Shown piece after piece: positions 29,829 to 39,323 of a DNA stretch of 64,000 bases (position 1 is the stretch's first letter; every line of letters starts with the position of its first letter). The position numbers and the translations under genes are program-made. Source of the stretch: Rhizobium sp. CCGE 510 (GTDB lineage Bacteria; Pseudomonadota; Alphaproteobacteria; Rhizobiales; Rhizobiaceae); assembly GCF_000292525.1 (NCBI RefSeq), contig NZ_AEYF01000045.1, positions 558,001 to 622,000 of the forward strand, in the 5' to 3' direction. The notes beneath the pieces are model-generated. The model saw only the letters and a program-made list of their open reading frames with translations. It was not told where the DNA came from and searched no databases.

Positions 29829-30872
29829 TTACAGCCACTTCCTTCGGCGGAAGAAACCAAACAGGCCCAGACACAAGACGGCAATGACACCCAGCACGAA
29901 GAAATAGCCATACTGGAATTTCAGTTCCGGCATATCGCTGAAATTCATGCCGTAGATACCGGCGATCGCGGTGGGAACAGCGAGGATCGCCGCCCAGGCG
30001 GCAAGCTTGCGGGCAATCGCCGTCTGCTCCGTCTGACCGATCATGACGCTCGCCTCGAAGGCGAAGGCCAGCACTTCGCGCAGCGCATCGATATCCTCCT
30101 GAACCCGGCGAACGTGATCGGTGACATCGCGAAACAGCGACTGCAGCGTCGGATCCATGCCCGGAAGGTCGACATGCTCGTATCGCTGGCAGACATCCAC
30201 CAGCGGCACCACGGCATTGCGCAACCGCAGCAGCTTGCGCCGCAACAGGTAAAGCCGTTCGATGTCGGATTTTGCCAGCTGTTCGCGCAGCACCAGATCT
30301 TCGAGTTTTTCAACCTCCTCCTGCACGACCTCGATGACCGGCATGTAGTTGTCGACGATGAAATCCAGGATGGAATAAAGAATGTAATTCTCGCCGTGAG
30401 CCAGCGCCGTTGGCGTCGCCTCGCACCGCTGTCGCACCGACAGGTACGAGGATGAGTCCCCGTGGCGGACCGAGACGACGTAACCGCGACCGACGAACAA
30501 ATGCGTTTCGCCGAAAATGATTTCGTCGTCCTTCATATGGGCGGTGCGAGCGACGATGAACATCGCGTCCCCATAGGTCTCCAGCTTCGGTCGCTGGTGG
30601 GGCTGAGCCGCGTCCTCGATCGCCAGGGCATGGAGATTGAACTCGGCCTGGACCTGGTGCAGCAGTACTTCATCCGGCTCGTGCAGGCCGATCCAGACGA
30701 CGGCATTGTCCCGGCCTCGCCATTCGCCGGCCTCTTCTATCCTGATGTCGCGAATGCGTTGCCCATGCTGGTAAACGGCAGCGGCCACGACGCCTGGACG
30801 TTCATAGGGCGGCGATGCCGAACCGCTGCCGGCCCGAGGGGAAACACTGTCCAGATCCTTGAGCTGTTCCAA
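29829..30872 (-). CDS. corA: CorA-family magnesium/cobalt transporter
   Basis: A 347-residue CorA-type inner-membrane channel. A large cytoplasmic funnel domain (about 1-285, with the long helices EEVEKLEDLVLREQLAKSDI and RDVTDHVRRVQEDIDALREV) is followed by two membrane helices near the C-terminus. The hallmark motif YGMNF ends the first helix (AIAGIYGMNFSDMPEL). The C-terminus is basic (FFRRRKWL). It would conduct Mg2+ or related divalent cations. It is transcribed alone, converging on the phosphotransferase gene. Confidence 0.94.
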   Translation of the reverse strand: MEQLKDLDSVSPRAGSGSASPPYERPGVVAAAVYQHGQRIRDIRIEEAGEWRGRDNAVVWIGLHEPDEVLLHQVQAEFNLHALAIEDAAQPHQRPKLETYGDAMFIVARTAHMKDDEIIFGETHLFVGRGYVVSVRHGDSSSYLSVRQRCEATPTALAHGENYILYSILDFIVDNYMPVIEVVQEEVEKLEDLVLREQLAKSDIERLYLLRRKLLRLRNAVVPLVDVCQRYEHVDLPGMDPTLQSLFRDVTDHVRRVQEDIDALREVLAFAFEASVMIGQTEQTAIARKLAAWAAILAVPTAIAGIYGMNFSDMPELKFQYGYFFVLGVIAVLCLGLFGFFRRRKWL

Positions 30873-31331
30873 ATCCTGCCGTCCTCGCTATTCCCGCACG
30901 GATCACCCATCCGTCTGCCGGTCAGACGGTCAACCCATCATAATGCTATTTCGTAAAACATGCATCCGCCTCGAAACCCAGGGCTGACCTAGCGCCTTCA
31001 TCGTGTCAAGGCGCGGAGCAATCCATGAGCTGGAGATGATCGATAGTCGGTACGCCTTGCGATCGAAGTTGGGCGACGGAGCGGACTGTGCGTGCCTGCG
31101 CCTCATCGACAGGTTGCGAAACGGCGGCCTGCATCGGAATGATCAGTGCACTCAGCTCCGGCGACGAATCGCTAAACATTCCGGCGCCTTCATATTTTGC
31201 GCAAAAGCGGCTTCGGCTTTCCAAAAAGTGGTAAACGGCGTTTTACAAATTGAGCAAATCGTTAAATTGTTTTTGTTAGAAAATCCTCATCCAGTCCGGC
31301 CTGAAGCCGGAAGTTCGATCGAGGACTTTCA
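30873..31331. other. 459-bp intergenic region, corA / chemoreceptor
   Basis: This region separates the divergent corA and chemoreceptor genes and must hold both promoters. Its right part (about 31220-31300) is AT-rich. It also contains one small leftward open frame (31006-31179) listed separately. I see no convincing RNA gene or large repeat. Confidence 0.5.
31006..31179 (-). CDS. possible small protein (57 aa)
   Basis: A leftward frame in the corA/chemoreceptor spacer. About two thirds of its codons end in G or C, moderately typical of coding sequence here, and the product is a plausible helical peptide (SPELSALIIPMQAAVSQPVD). The ribosome binding site is weak and I know no family. It may be a chance frame. 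Confidence 0.35.
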   Translation of the reverse strand: MFSDSSPELSALIIPMQAAVSQPVDEAQARTVRSVAQLRSQGVPTIDHLQLMDCSAP

Positions 31332-33215
31332 ATGCGTCGCCCCAACATCAAATCAAGTTTACTGTTGATTTTCAGTGGCATAGCTCTTCTTTTCGGCCTT
31401 GTCGCCTATCTCGCCGTCGATGGTCTTCGGAATACGAACGGCTCGACGGAAGAGATTGCCAGCAATTGGCTGCCGAGCGTGCAGGCTTCGCAGGCGATCA
31501 ATCTCGCCATGACGAATTTGCGCCTCGTTTACCGCGATCACATCATCGCGCAGACGGAAGCGGAAAAGAAAACACGCGAAGAGGCCATCAAGGTCGCTGA
31601 GGATGCGATTCGCAAATCGGCGGACGCCTACCTTCCGCTGGTTTCATCCGACCACGAGCGCGAGTTGATCAAGACGATCAAGGAAAGCGTCGAAGGCTAC
31701 ATCACCAGTAGTTCGCAGCTGCTCGATCTTTCTCGCGCCAACAAGACCGAAGAAGCCGGAGAATATCTTGGCGGAGGGATGCGCTCTTATTCGGACAAGC
31801 TCAAGGAAGCCACGGCGGCCCTGGTCGAATTGAACGTCAGCGGCAGCAAGACGGCTGCCGACCTCAGTAAGGAGACCTTCGCCTCCATTGAATTCTATCT
31901 GCTTGCAACGATCGGTGTTGCCGGATTGCTCGTTCTCGGCGCTGTCGCCTTCGTGCTGACGAGCATCGCCAATCCGATTACGGGCATCACCGCTTCGATG
32001 CGGGGGCTGGCCGAGGGGGACACCGGTTCGAAGATCCCGTTTGCTGACCGCGCCGACGAAATCGGGTCGATGGCAGGAGCGGTCGAAATCTTCCGCCAGG
32101 CCGCAATCACCAACAAGCGGATGGCAATGGAAGCCGAAGAGAATCGCATTAGAGCAGAGACCGACCGCGTTGCCGCGCAGAGGCAGGCCGAAGCTGACGC
32201 CTCGGAGCGGCTACGCATCGCCACCTCGGGCCTAGCCGCCGGTCTGAAGCGGTTGGCCGCGGGCGACCTGGCCTTCCAACTCAACGACGCCTTTGCTCCC
32301 GACTTCGAGGCGCTGCGCCATGACTTCAACCAGTCCGTCACGCAGCTTGGGACAACGCTTCGAGCGATTTCTGAAAGCATTGGCACGATCGATGAAGGCT
32401 CGCGGGAGATCTCCTCGGGTGCGGGCGATCTTTCCAAGCGCACGGAGGAACAGGCAGCGTCGCTCGAAGAGACTGCGGCTGCACTGGAAGAGATCACGGC
32501 GAATGTGTCGAACTCCAGCAAGCGAACCGAGGAGACGCGCACGGTCGCTACCGAGGCAAATCGCAGCGCCGGCATCTCCGCCGAGGTCGTGTCCCACGCC
32601 GAAGAGGCAATGGGGCGGATCGAGACCTCGTCGCAGCAGATTTCCAACATCATCAGCGTCATCGATGAAATTGCATTCCAGACCAATCTTCTCGCGCTGA
32701 ATGCCGGCGTGGAAGCGGCAAGAGCCGGCGAGGCCGGCAAGGGCTTTGCCGTCGTCGCCCAGGAGGTGCGCGAACTCGCACAGCGTTCTGCAACGGCTGC
32801 CAAAGAGATTAAGGGGCTTATCCAGAACTCGTCGAAAGAGGTGGAAAGCGGTGTCAAGCTGGTGCGCGACACCGGCCAGGCCCTGAAGACCATCGGTGGC
32901 TTCATCACCCAGATCAATCACCACATGGATTCGATCGCCACCTCGGCGAAAGAGCAGTCGGTCGGCCTCAGCGAAGTCAACATCGCCGTCAATCGCATGG
33001 ATCAGACCACGCAACAGAACGCGGCCATGGTCGAACAATCGACCGCTGCCTCCGATTCGCTAGCCCAGCAGGCCCAGACGCTGCGCGAGCTCATCAGCCA
33101 GTTCAAGCTCGATGACGTCGCCTCCAGCCAATCCTCAGCCCTTCGCTCCACCGCTAGAACGATGGAGCAACCAGTGGCCCGTGCAGCGGTGCATGCGGTT
33201 GCCGCTCGCCGCTGA
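31332..33215 (+). CDS. methyl-accepting chemotaxis protein with 4HB-type sensor
   Basis: A 627-residue transmembrane chemoreceptor. First membrane helix about 8-30, periplasmic four-helix-bundle sensor about 31-187, second membrane helix about 188-210, HAMP about 211-265, a second HAMP-like unit near LKRLAAGDLAFQL, then the methyl-accepting signalling domain with the conserved hairpin AFQTNLLALNAGVEAARAGE. It would regulate a CheA kinase at the cell pole. Unlike the second chemoreceptor in the window, it lacks an aromatic CheR-docking tail at the C-terminus. A strong hairpin terminator follows. Confidence 0.94.
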   Translation: MRRPNIKSSLLLIFSGIALLFGLVAYLAVDGLRNTNGSTEEIASNWLPSVQASQAINLAMTNLRLVYRDHIIAQTEAEKKTREEAIKVAEDAIRKSADAYLPLVSSDHERELIKTIKESVEGYITSSSQLLDLSRANKTEEAGEYLGGGMRSYSDKLKEATAALVELNVSGSKTAADLSKETFASIEFYLLATIGVAGLLVLGAVAFVLTSIANPITGITASMRGLAEGDTGSKIPFADRADEIGSMAGAVEIFRQAAITNKRMAMEAEENRIRAETDRVAAQRQAEADASERLRIATSGLAAGLKRLAAGDLAFQLNDAFAPDFEALRHDFNQSVTQLGTTLRAISESIGTIDEGSREISSGAGDLSKRTEEQAASLEETAAALEEITANVSNSSKRTEETRTVATEANRSAGISAEVVSHAEEAMGRIETSSQQISNIISVIDEIAFQTNLLALNAGVEAARAGEAGKGFAVVAQEVRELAQRSATAAKEIKGLIQNSSKEVESGVKLVRDTGQALKTIGGFITQINHHMDSIATSAKEQSVGLSEVNIAVNRMDQTTQQNAAMVEQSTAASDSLAQQAQTLRELISQFKLDDVASSQSSALRSTARTMEQPVARAAVHAVAARR

Positions 33216-33241
33216 ACTATCTGTAACAGCAGCCGACAAAA

Positions 33242-33264
33242 GGCGCCCGGCAATGCCGGGCGCC
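33242..33264. terminator. bidirectional intrinsic terminator
   Basis: GGCGCCCGGCA and TGCCGGGCGCC form a perfect 11-bp stem around one base. TTTCGTTT follows on the plus strand and TTTTGTC on the minus strand. It lies between the converging chemoreceptor and NCS1 permease genes and can serve both. Confidence 0.85.
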
Positions 33265-33273
33265 TTTCGTTTG

Positions 33274-34725
33274 TCATGACGCGAAGGCTGGATTGCGCCG
33301 CGCGCCCATTCTCAGCACGAAATAGATCGCCCCGCCGATTCCGACGCCGAAGAACCAGCCATAGGTACCCCACCAATCCGGCAGGATGCTGGTGAAGGTC
33401 GGCAGGATCGAGGAGAACAGCGCGCCGACCGCGAATGCGATGAAGGCATTGCCGTGCCATCCATTCTGGAAGCGGAACTCGCCGTTCTCATGGTAGAGCG
33501 CCTCGACGTTCAGCTGGCTCTTGCGGATGAGATAGTAGTCCACCATCATCACGCCGAAGATCGGTCCCATCGTCGATCCGATGAAATTGACAAAGTGCGC
33601 TGCACCCGTCTCCCACGGGGCAAACGGGTAAAGCACGAGTGCAATCATGGCGGCGATGTATCCCCCGCGTTTGAAGTTGATCTGGCGCGGGAAGACATTG
33701 GCGAAGTCGAAGGCCGGCGACACGAAATTCGCCACGACGTTGATGCCGAGTGTTGCGATCGCAAATGTCAGTGCCGCAAGCAGCGCCAGGAACCAGCTTT
33801 CGAATTTCGCCGATATCATTTCCGGATGCAGCAGGACCTCCCCGTAGACGGTGAAGGCGGCTGTGGTCGTCACACCTGCGACGAGGCAGAACGCCAGGAG
33901 ATTGATTGGCAGTCCCCAAAGATTGCCTTTCCTGAGCGCCTTTTCATTCGTTGCGTAACGCGAGAAATCGCAAAAATTCAGGTAGAGCGCCGCGAAATAG
34001 GTGATCCAGGTGGCAGCCACGGCGGCAAGCGCTGCGACCGAGCCTGGCTCGCCCGGCACGCCGGCATCCTTGGTCTTCTCGATCAGCACGTCCCGCGGGA
34101 TCTCGGCACCGAAGGAGAAGGTCCCTGATTTGATGACCAGATAGACCGCAAGAATCAGCATCATGATCCAGACGGCCGGACCTGCCCAATCCTGGAACTT
34201 GCGAACCGTTTCCATCCCCCTCTGAATGATCAGCAGCTGCAGCGCCCAGACGATCACGTAGCAGATGACCTCGAGGGTCGAGTGGCCGAGGAAATGGCTG
34301 TTCTGATGAAAAGCGAGCAGGCTGTCGTTGCGGATCAGCAAGGCAACGATGGCGCCGGATGCGGCGGCGGTCTGCGCCCCGTACCAGAAGCAGGCGACCA
34401 CGGCCCGAACCAGGGCCGGTACATTCGCCCCGAAAGTTCCGAAGGAGGCGCGCGCCAGCACCGGAAAAGGCACGCCGGTGCGCACGCCGGCATTGCCGAC
34501 CAGGCTCATCAACACGAAGATGACCAGGGAGCCGATGCCGATGGCGATGACGAAATTGATGAAGCTGCCGCACAGCAGGAACAGGCTCGCCGCCAGATAG
34601 TAGCCCCACAGGCTGTGAACGTCAGATGTCCAGACGTTAAAGATACTGAATGCACCCCATTTGCGCTCCTCGGCGGGTGCAAGATCCTCGTTGTACAACG
34701 AGGGAGACGGATTTCGAATGCTCAT
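33274..34725 (-). CDS. NCS1-family nucleobase/allantoin-type permease
   Basis: A 483-residue inner-membrane permease with about 12 helices. It opens with the family segment SLYNEDLAPAEERKWGAFSI and then WTSDVHSLWGYYLAASLFLL. Later signatures include GVPFPVLARASFGTFGANVP, CDFSRYATNEKALRKGN and GPIFGVMMVDYYLIRK. NCS1 proteins import purines, pyrimidines, hydantoins or allantoin with a cation; the exact substrate is not decided here. GGGAGGG lies six bases before the ATG. No catabolic enzyme gene is adjacent. Confidence 0.9.
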   Translation of the reverse strand: MSIRNPSPSLYNEDLAPAEERKWGAFSIFNVWTSDVHSLWGYYLAASLFLLCGSFINFVIAIGIGSLVIFVLMSLVGNAGVRTGVPFPVLARASFGTFGANVPALVRAVVACFWYGAQTAAASGAIVALLIRNDSLLAFHQNSHFLGHSTLEVICYVIVWALQLLIIQRGMETVRKFQDWAGPAVWIMMLILAVYLVIKSGTFSFGAEIPRDVLIEKTKDAGVPGEPGSVAALAAVAATWITYFAALYLNFCDFSRYATNEKALRKGNLWGLPINLLAFCLVAGVTTTAAFTVYGEVLLHPEMISAKFESWFLALLAALTFAIATLGINVVANFVSPAFDFANVFPRQINFKRGGYIAAMIALVLYPFAPWETGAAHFVNFIGSTMGPIFGVMMVDYYLIRKSQLNVEALYHENGEFRFQNGWHGNAFIAFAVGALFSSILPTFTSILPDWWGTYGWFFGVGIGGAIYFVLRMGARRNPAFAS

Positions 34726-34884
34726 GAATGCCCTCCCATATCCCCTGAGGTCAAATCGACCACAGCCGGAAGTCTGCTCCTCCTTTATGCATCTGACAAT
34801 TTAATAGTCACATTATGCACATCTCTTGGCGATGCCTGAGAATTAGCCATCGCCGGAACTGGACCGGTCATTAGCCGAAGGCGT

Positions 34885-36131
34885 TCACTGCGCGCCGACG
34901 ACACGTCCAGCCAGGCGGAACGGGCTTGCAACCGCGGCGCCTGCGGCGTCGAAGACGTAGGCGCCGACGTCACCGGCGGTCGAACGCCTGCCGCTCTCGA
35001 AGGAGGCGAGCTGCGCGCCGAACCTGGCGAGCGATGCGTAGCGGTCGTGCCCCAGCCCGTCGGACGCTTGGATCGAGGTGATGTCGGTGACCCGAAGCCT
35101 TTCCTTCACGGCAGCCTCCTCGACGACGGGATCGTCGATATCGAGGCGTCCGACGCGCGGACGCTCTCCGGCGATGAAACTCGATGCCACGAGCGCCCGG
35201 TCGTCCTTCGAAACGAGAAGCGATATCGGGATCGGCATCCGCCCGACGTCCTTCAGCTGGGCGCGGAAAACGTCGACATCGATGTCGGGGGCGGCGAGCA
35301 ACACCGCCAATTGCCGATGACATCGTCGCGATGCTGCAGCTTGAGCTGGCGCACCGTTTCCATAACCAGAAACCCGCCCATGCTGTGTCCGAAAAGGACA
35401 ATGCGCTTCACCTTGCCCGAAGCCGAGAGTGACGTGACGAGCGAGGCGAGTTCGGTGCGCGAGGCGAGCGCCGCATCGCGGTCGGCGACATAGCCGGCGA
35501 CCGCCGCGGCCGACGGCCAGGAAAACAGAATTGGAGCACCCGGTATATTCGCATCCGCGGCGATCTGCGCAGTGCGAAAAAGCGCTTCCTGGTAACTGTA
35601 GTTGTAGCCATGCACGAAAATGCCGATGGTGCCGTCGGCCTGCACGGAACCGAGCGCCTGTTGCACGAAGGCATCCTTCGGCAGTTGCTCGCGCTCGATG
35701 ACAGCAAACTGTCGTTCGGGATCCGGCTTCGCGGTCGGATAGCTGATCGCAGTATCCTTTCGGTCGGGAGGAACCGAAAACTCGTACTCCTCATAGGTGA
35801 GCGTCCCGGCCCATGCGCTGCCGAAACCGCCGCGCACGCTGTCGAGGCTCCGATTTGTAGCGGCGAGCACCCTCACCCGGTCCGGGGCTTTCTCGGCATG
35901 AACCTGCTCGCTCAGCGAAACGGATTTATTGAGTTGAACGGGTTGCAGAACATCCGGCGATGGCCGCGTGGCGCAGCCGCCAAGCATCACAACAGCGATA
36001 CCGACGATGATGGCCGCAGCAATTCCCGGCAAGCCAGCAGGAGTTGCCTTCGAAAATCCTCGGGAATGCCGCTCAGCCACCGATCCATTTTCCCAAAGGC
36101 CGAAGGTGACCAAGCGTGTGACTTTGCCCAT
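34885..36131 (-). pseudogene. lipoprotein alpha/beta hydrolase (DUF900 type), frameshifted
   Basis: Two leftward frames together encode one protein. The first part has a long N-region, a lipobox (VVMLGGCATR), the DUF900-like segment GTIGIFVHGYNYSYQEALFR, SWPSAAAVAGYVADRDAA and the nucleophile motif LFGHSMGGFLVMETVRQL. It leaves frame just after HRDDVIG, near 35305-35312. The second frame continues with LAVLLAAPDIDVDVFRAQL to a natural end at 34885. The total length is 1247 bases, one short of a multiple of three, so a single-base deletion in GGCAATTGG (expected GGCAAnTTGG) explains it. The ATG at 36131 has GAGGGA upstream. It is either a pseudogene or a sequencing error. Confidence 0.85.
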
Positions 36132-36251
36132 GTCGTCCCTCGGAACGCCATTCCTGCTCCCGCGTGGGATGGCAATCACTTGTGCCATCCCACGCATGGC
36201 GTTCCAGTCCGTGTTGCAGCCACGGCGGCATGAAGTAGCCATTGGCCTTCC

Positions 36252-39200
36252 TCACGCCTCTGCCGCGGCACCGGTCTGGACGCCGTTATCCCTCGGGATC
36301 CTGAACCAGGCGACGTAGAGCGCCGGCAGGAACAGCAGGGTGAGCGCGGTTCCGATGACGATGCCGCCCATCATGGCGTAGGCCATCGGACCCCAGAATA
36401 TCTCGCGCGAGATCGGGATCAGCGCGAGAGTCGCCGCCGCCGCGGTCAGCAGGATTGGCCGCATACGATGTTCGGTCGCCTCGATGACAGCCTGCCAGGC
36501 CGGGACACCTTCGGCGCGCAGATGCTCGATCTGCACGACGAGGATGACTGAGTTGCGGATCAGGATACCGATCAGCGCCAGCACACCGAGGATCGCGACG
36601 AAGCCCATCGGCGCATGGCTCAGCAACAGCGCCGCAACCACGCCGATCAGAGCTGTCGGAGCCACCGCGAAGACCAGGAACAGGCGGCTGAAGCTCTGCA
36701 GCTGAATCATCAGGATCGTCGCCATCACGAACAGCATCATCGGAGCGACCGCCGCAATCGGCCCTTGTGCGTCGGCACTGGATTCGACCGCGCCGCCGAT
36801 TTCCACCTTGTATCCCACGGAAAGGTTCTTCTGGAATTCCTCCACCTTCGGCTTTAGCTGGTCGACGATCGTGGCCGGCTGCGTCGAGCCGATGACGGCC
36901 GCCTTGAGCGTAATGGTGGGCAGCCGGTCGCGACGCCAGATCGTCGGCTGCTCAAGCTCGTAACGGAAATTGGCGACGGCCGAGAGCGGCACGACCTTGC
37001 CGTTGGAGGTCGAGAGCTGCAGATTCTCAAGCGTCTGGATGGAACCGCGCTCCGATGCCTCCGCCCGCCCGATGACATTGACCAGGTAGATGTCGTCGCG
37101 AATCTGCGTCGCCGTCGAGCCTTCGACGATGCCGTTGAGGGCGGTGGCGATATCTTCGGAGGAGACGCCGAGCTGGCGCGCCTTGTCCTGCAGCACATCG
37201 ACCTTGACCACGCGGGAGGGCTCGTTCCAGTCCAGCACCATGTTCGACAGAAGCGGGTGCTGCCCGACGACGCCGGCAAATTGCTGGGAAATGTCACGCA
37301 CCTTCTGAATATCGGGGCCGCTGACCCGGTACTGGACCGGCTTACCCACCGGAGGGCCGATATCGAGAAGCTTGACGAAGGCGTCGGTGCCGGGGAAGGT
37401 TTTCGCCAGATAGCCCTGCAGTTCCGCCCGCACCTTGTCGCGCACGTCGAGCCCTTTGGTGACGATCACCGTCTGTCCGAACGAGACATCAGGCGTCTGC
37501 ACGTCGAAGGAGAGGATGAAGCGCGGCGCGCCCTGGCCGACATAGGTCGTCCAGTGATCGATGTCCTTGTTGCCGGCCAGCATCTCCTTTTCGAACCTCG
37601 CCATCTGCCTGTTGGTCTCGGCAATCGAACTGTTGTGCGGCAGATTCCAGTCTATGATCAGCTCGGGCCTGTCGGAACTGGGGAAGAATTGTTGCTGCAC
37701 CAGCCCCATGCCGCCGATCGAGAGGCCGAAGACGCCGACCGTCAGAATGATGGTGATCCAGCGCCAGCGCATCGCCAGCCCCAGAAGCCAGGAGAAAAAG
37801 GAGGCGAAGCGGCCCTTCTTCTCGTGATGCGACTTCATGGTCTTCGGCAGGATGGTGACGCCAAGAAGCGGCGTGAACAGCACCGCCACGATCCAGGAGA
37901 CGACCAGCGAAACAGCGATGACCACGAAAAGCGTGAACGTGAATTCGCCTGCGGCGCTGTTGTTGAGACCAACGGGAATGAAGCCCGCGACGGTGACGAG
38001 TGTTCCCGTCAACATCGGAAAAGCCGTCGATGTATAGACGTAGGTGGCGGCTTTCTTCAGATCGTCGCCCGCCTCCAGACGGGCCACCATCATCTCGACG
38101 GCAATCATGGCGTCGTCGACGAGCAGTCCAAGCGCGATGATGAGCGCGCCGAGCGAAATGCGTTGCAGTGAGATGCCGGAATATTCCATCACCACGAAGG
38201 TGATGGCGAGCACGAGGGGGATGGAAATCGCCACCACCATGCCGGCACGCAGGCCGAGGCTGATGAAGCTGATGACGAGTACGATAGCGATCGCTTCGAA
38301 GAGCGCTCGGGTGAAGCCCGAAACCGCTTCGTCGACGACAGCAGGCTGATCGGAAACGCGATGGACGTCGACGCCGATCGGAAGATCGGCAATGACACGT
38401 TTCATCTGCACGTCGAGCGCGTCGCCGAACTCCAGCAGATTGGCACCCTGCTTCATGCCGATCGCAAGCCCGATCGCCGGTTCACCATTGAAGCGGAACA
38501 GCGCCGATGGCGGATCGACATAGCCGCGCTTGATCGTAGCGACGTCGGTCAATGGGAAGAAGCGATCGTTGATCCGAAGGTTGATCGACCGCAGGCTTTC
38601 CTCGGAGGTGAACTGTCCGCTCACTCGCAATGCGATGCGTTCCGGCCCGGCTTCGACGAAGCCGGACTGGCTAACGGCGTTCTGTGCCTGCAGGGTGCTG
38701 ATGACGGACTGCTGGTCGATGCCGAGTGCTGCGATCTGGCGTGTGGAGAATTCGAGGTAAATCGCCTCATCCTGAGCGCCGATCACATCGACCTTGCCGA
38801 TATTGGGCACGGTCAGAACTTCGGAGCGGGCGTTTTCCACGAGATCGCGAAGCTGCCGCTGGGTCAGCCCGTCGCTGGTGAAGGCATAGATATTCCCGAA
38901 TACGTCGCCGAAGCGATCGTTGAAGAAAGGACCGACGACACCGCTCGGAAAATCCCCCTTGATGTCGGCGATCATGTTGCGGATGCGCAGCCAGGTTGGC
39001 GCGACATCCTTAGCCTTGGTGGTCGGCAGCAGCTCGACGAAGACGGTCGTCTGGCCAGCGACGGTCTCGCTCTTGGTGTAGTCGAGCGACTCCAGTTCCT
39101 GGAGCTTCTTCTCGATCCTGTCGGTCACCTGCCGCGTCACCTCTTCGGCCGAAGCGCCGGGCCACTGCGCCGTGATCACCATCGTCTTGATCGTGAAATT

Positions 39201-39323
39201 CGGGTCTTCCTCGCGGCCGAGGTTCAGATAGGAGAAGGCGCCGGCGAGAATGAAGACGATCATGAAGTACCAGACGAGGGAACGGTGTTCGAGCGCCCAG
39301 TCGGAAAGGTTGAAGGACTTCAC
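36252..39323 (-). CDS. RND efflux pump, inner-membrane transporter
   Basis: A 1023-residue RND permease with 12 membrane helices and two large periplasmic loops. Signatures include GREEDPNFTIKTMVITAQWP near the N-terminus, the helix-4 proton-relay pair in LGLLVDDAMIAVEMM, and the late segment ILGVLALIGILIRNSVILVV. The N-terminal pattern and two cognate adaptors resemble pumps such as Pseudomonas TriC. The ATG overlaps the preceding adaptor stop by four bases. No outer-membrane channel gene is present here, so a TolC-like protein encoded elsewhere is expected. Substrates unknown. Confidence 0.95.
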   Translation of the reverse strand: MKSFNLSDWALEHRSLVWYFMIVFILAGAFSYLNLGREEDPNFTIKTMVITAQWPGASAEEVTRQVTDRIEKKLQELESLDYTKSETVAGQTTVFVELLPTTKAKDVAPTWLRIRNMIADIKGDFPSGVVGPFFNDRFGDVFGNIYAFTSDGLTQRQLRDLVENARSEVLTVPNIGKVDVIGAQDEAIYLEFSTRQIAALGIDQQSVISTLQAQNAVSQSGFVEAGPERIALRVSGQFTSEESLRSINLRINDRFFPLTDVATIKRGYVDPPSALFRFNGEPAIGLAIGMKQGANLLEFGDALDVQMKRVIADLPIGVDVHRVSDQPAVVDEAVSGFTRALFEAIAIVLVISFISLGLRAGMVVAISIPLVLAITFVVMEYSGISLQRISLGALIIALGLLVDDAMIAVEMMVARLEAGDDLKKAATYVYTSTAFPMLTGTLVTVAGFIPVGLNNSAAGEFTFTLFVVIAVSLVVSWIVAVLFTPLLGVTILPKTMKSHHEKKGRFASFFSWLLGLAMRWRWITIILTVGVFGLSIGGMGLVQQQFFPSSDRPELIIDWNLPHNSSIAETNRQMARFEKEMLAGNKDIDHWTTYVGQGAPRFILSFDVQTPDVSFGQTVIVTKGLDVRDKVRAELQGYLAKTFPGTDAFVKLLDIGPPVGKPVQYRVSGPDIQKVRDISQQFAGVVGQHPLLSNMVLDWNEPSRVVKVDVLQDKARQLGVSSEDIATALNGIVEGSTATQIRDDIYLVNVIGRAEASERGSIQTLENLQLSTSNGKVVPLSAVANFRYELEQPTIWRRDRLPTITLKAAVIGSTQPATIVDQLKPKVEEFQKNLSVGYKVEIGGAVESSADAQGPIAAVAPMMLFVMATILMIQLQSFSRLFLVFAVAPTALIGVVAALLLSHAPMGFVAILGVLALIGILIRNSVILVVQIEHLRAEGVPAWQAVIEATEHRMRPILLTAAAATLALIPISREIFWGPMAYAMMGGIVIGTALTLLFLPALYVAWFRIPRDNGVQTGAAAEA

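Noticed and set aside
34794..34810. TGAC-N9-GTCA upstream of the NCS1 permease as a GntR-type site
   Set aside because: Only four-base arms in an AT-rich stretch; expected often by chance.
35300..35315. Programmed frameshift in the lipoprotein hydrolase
   Set aside because: There is no slippery heptamer or downstream structure; a one-base deletion is simpler.
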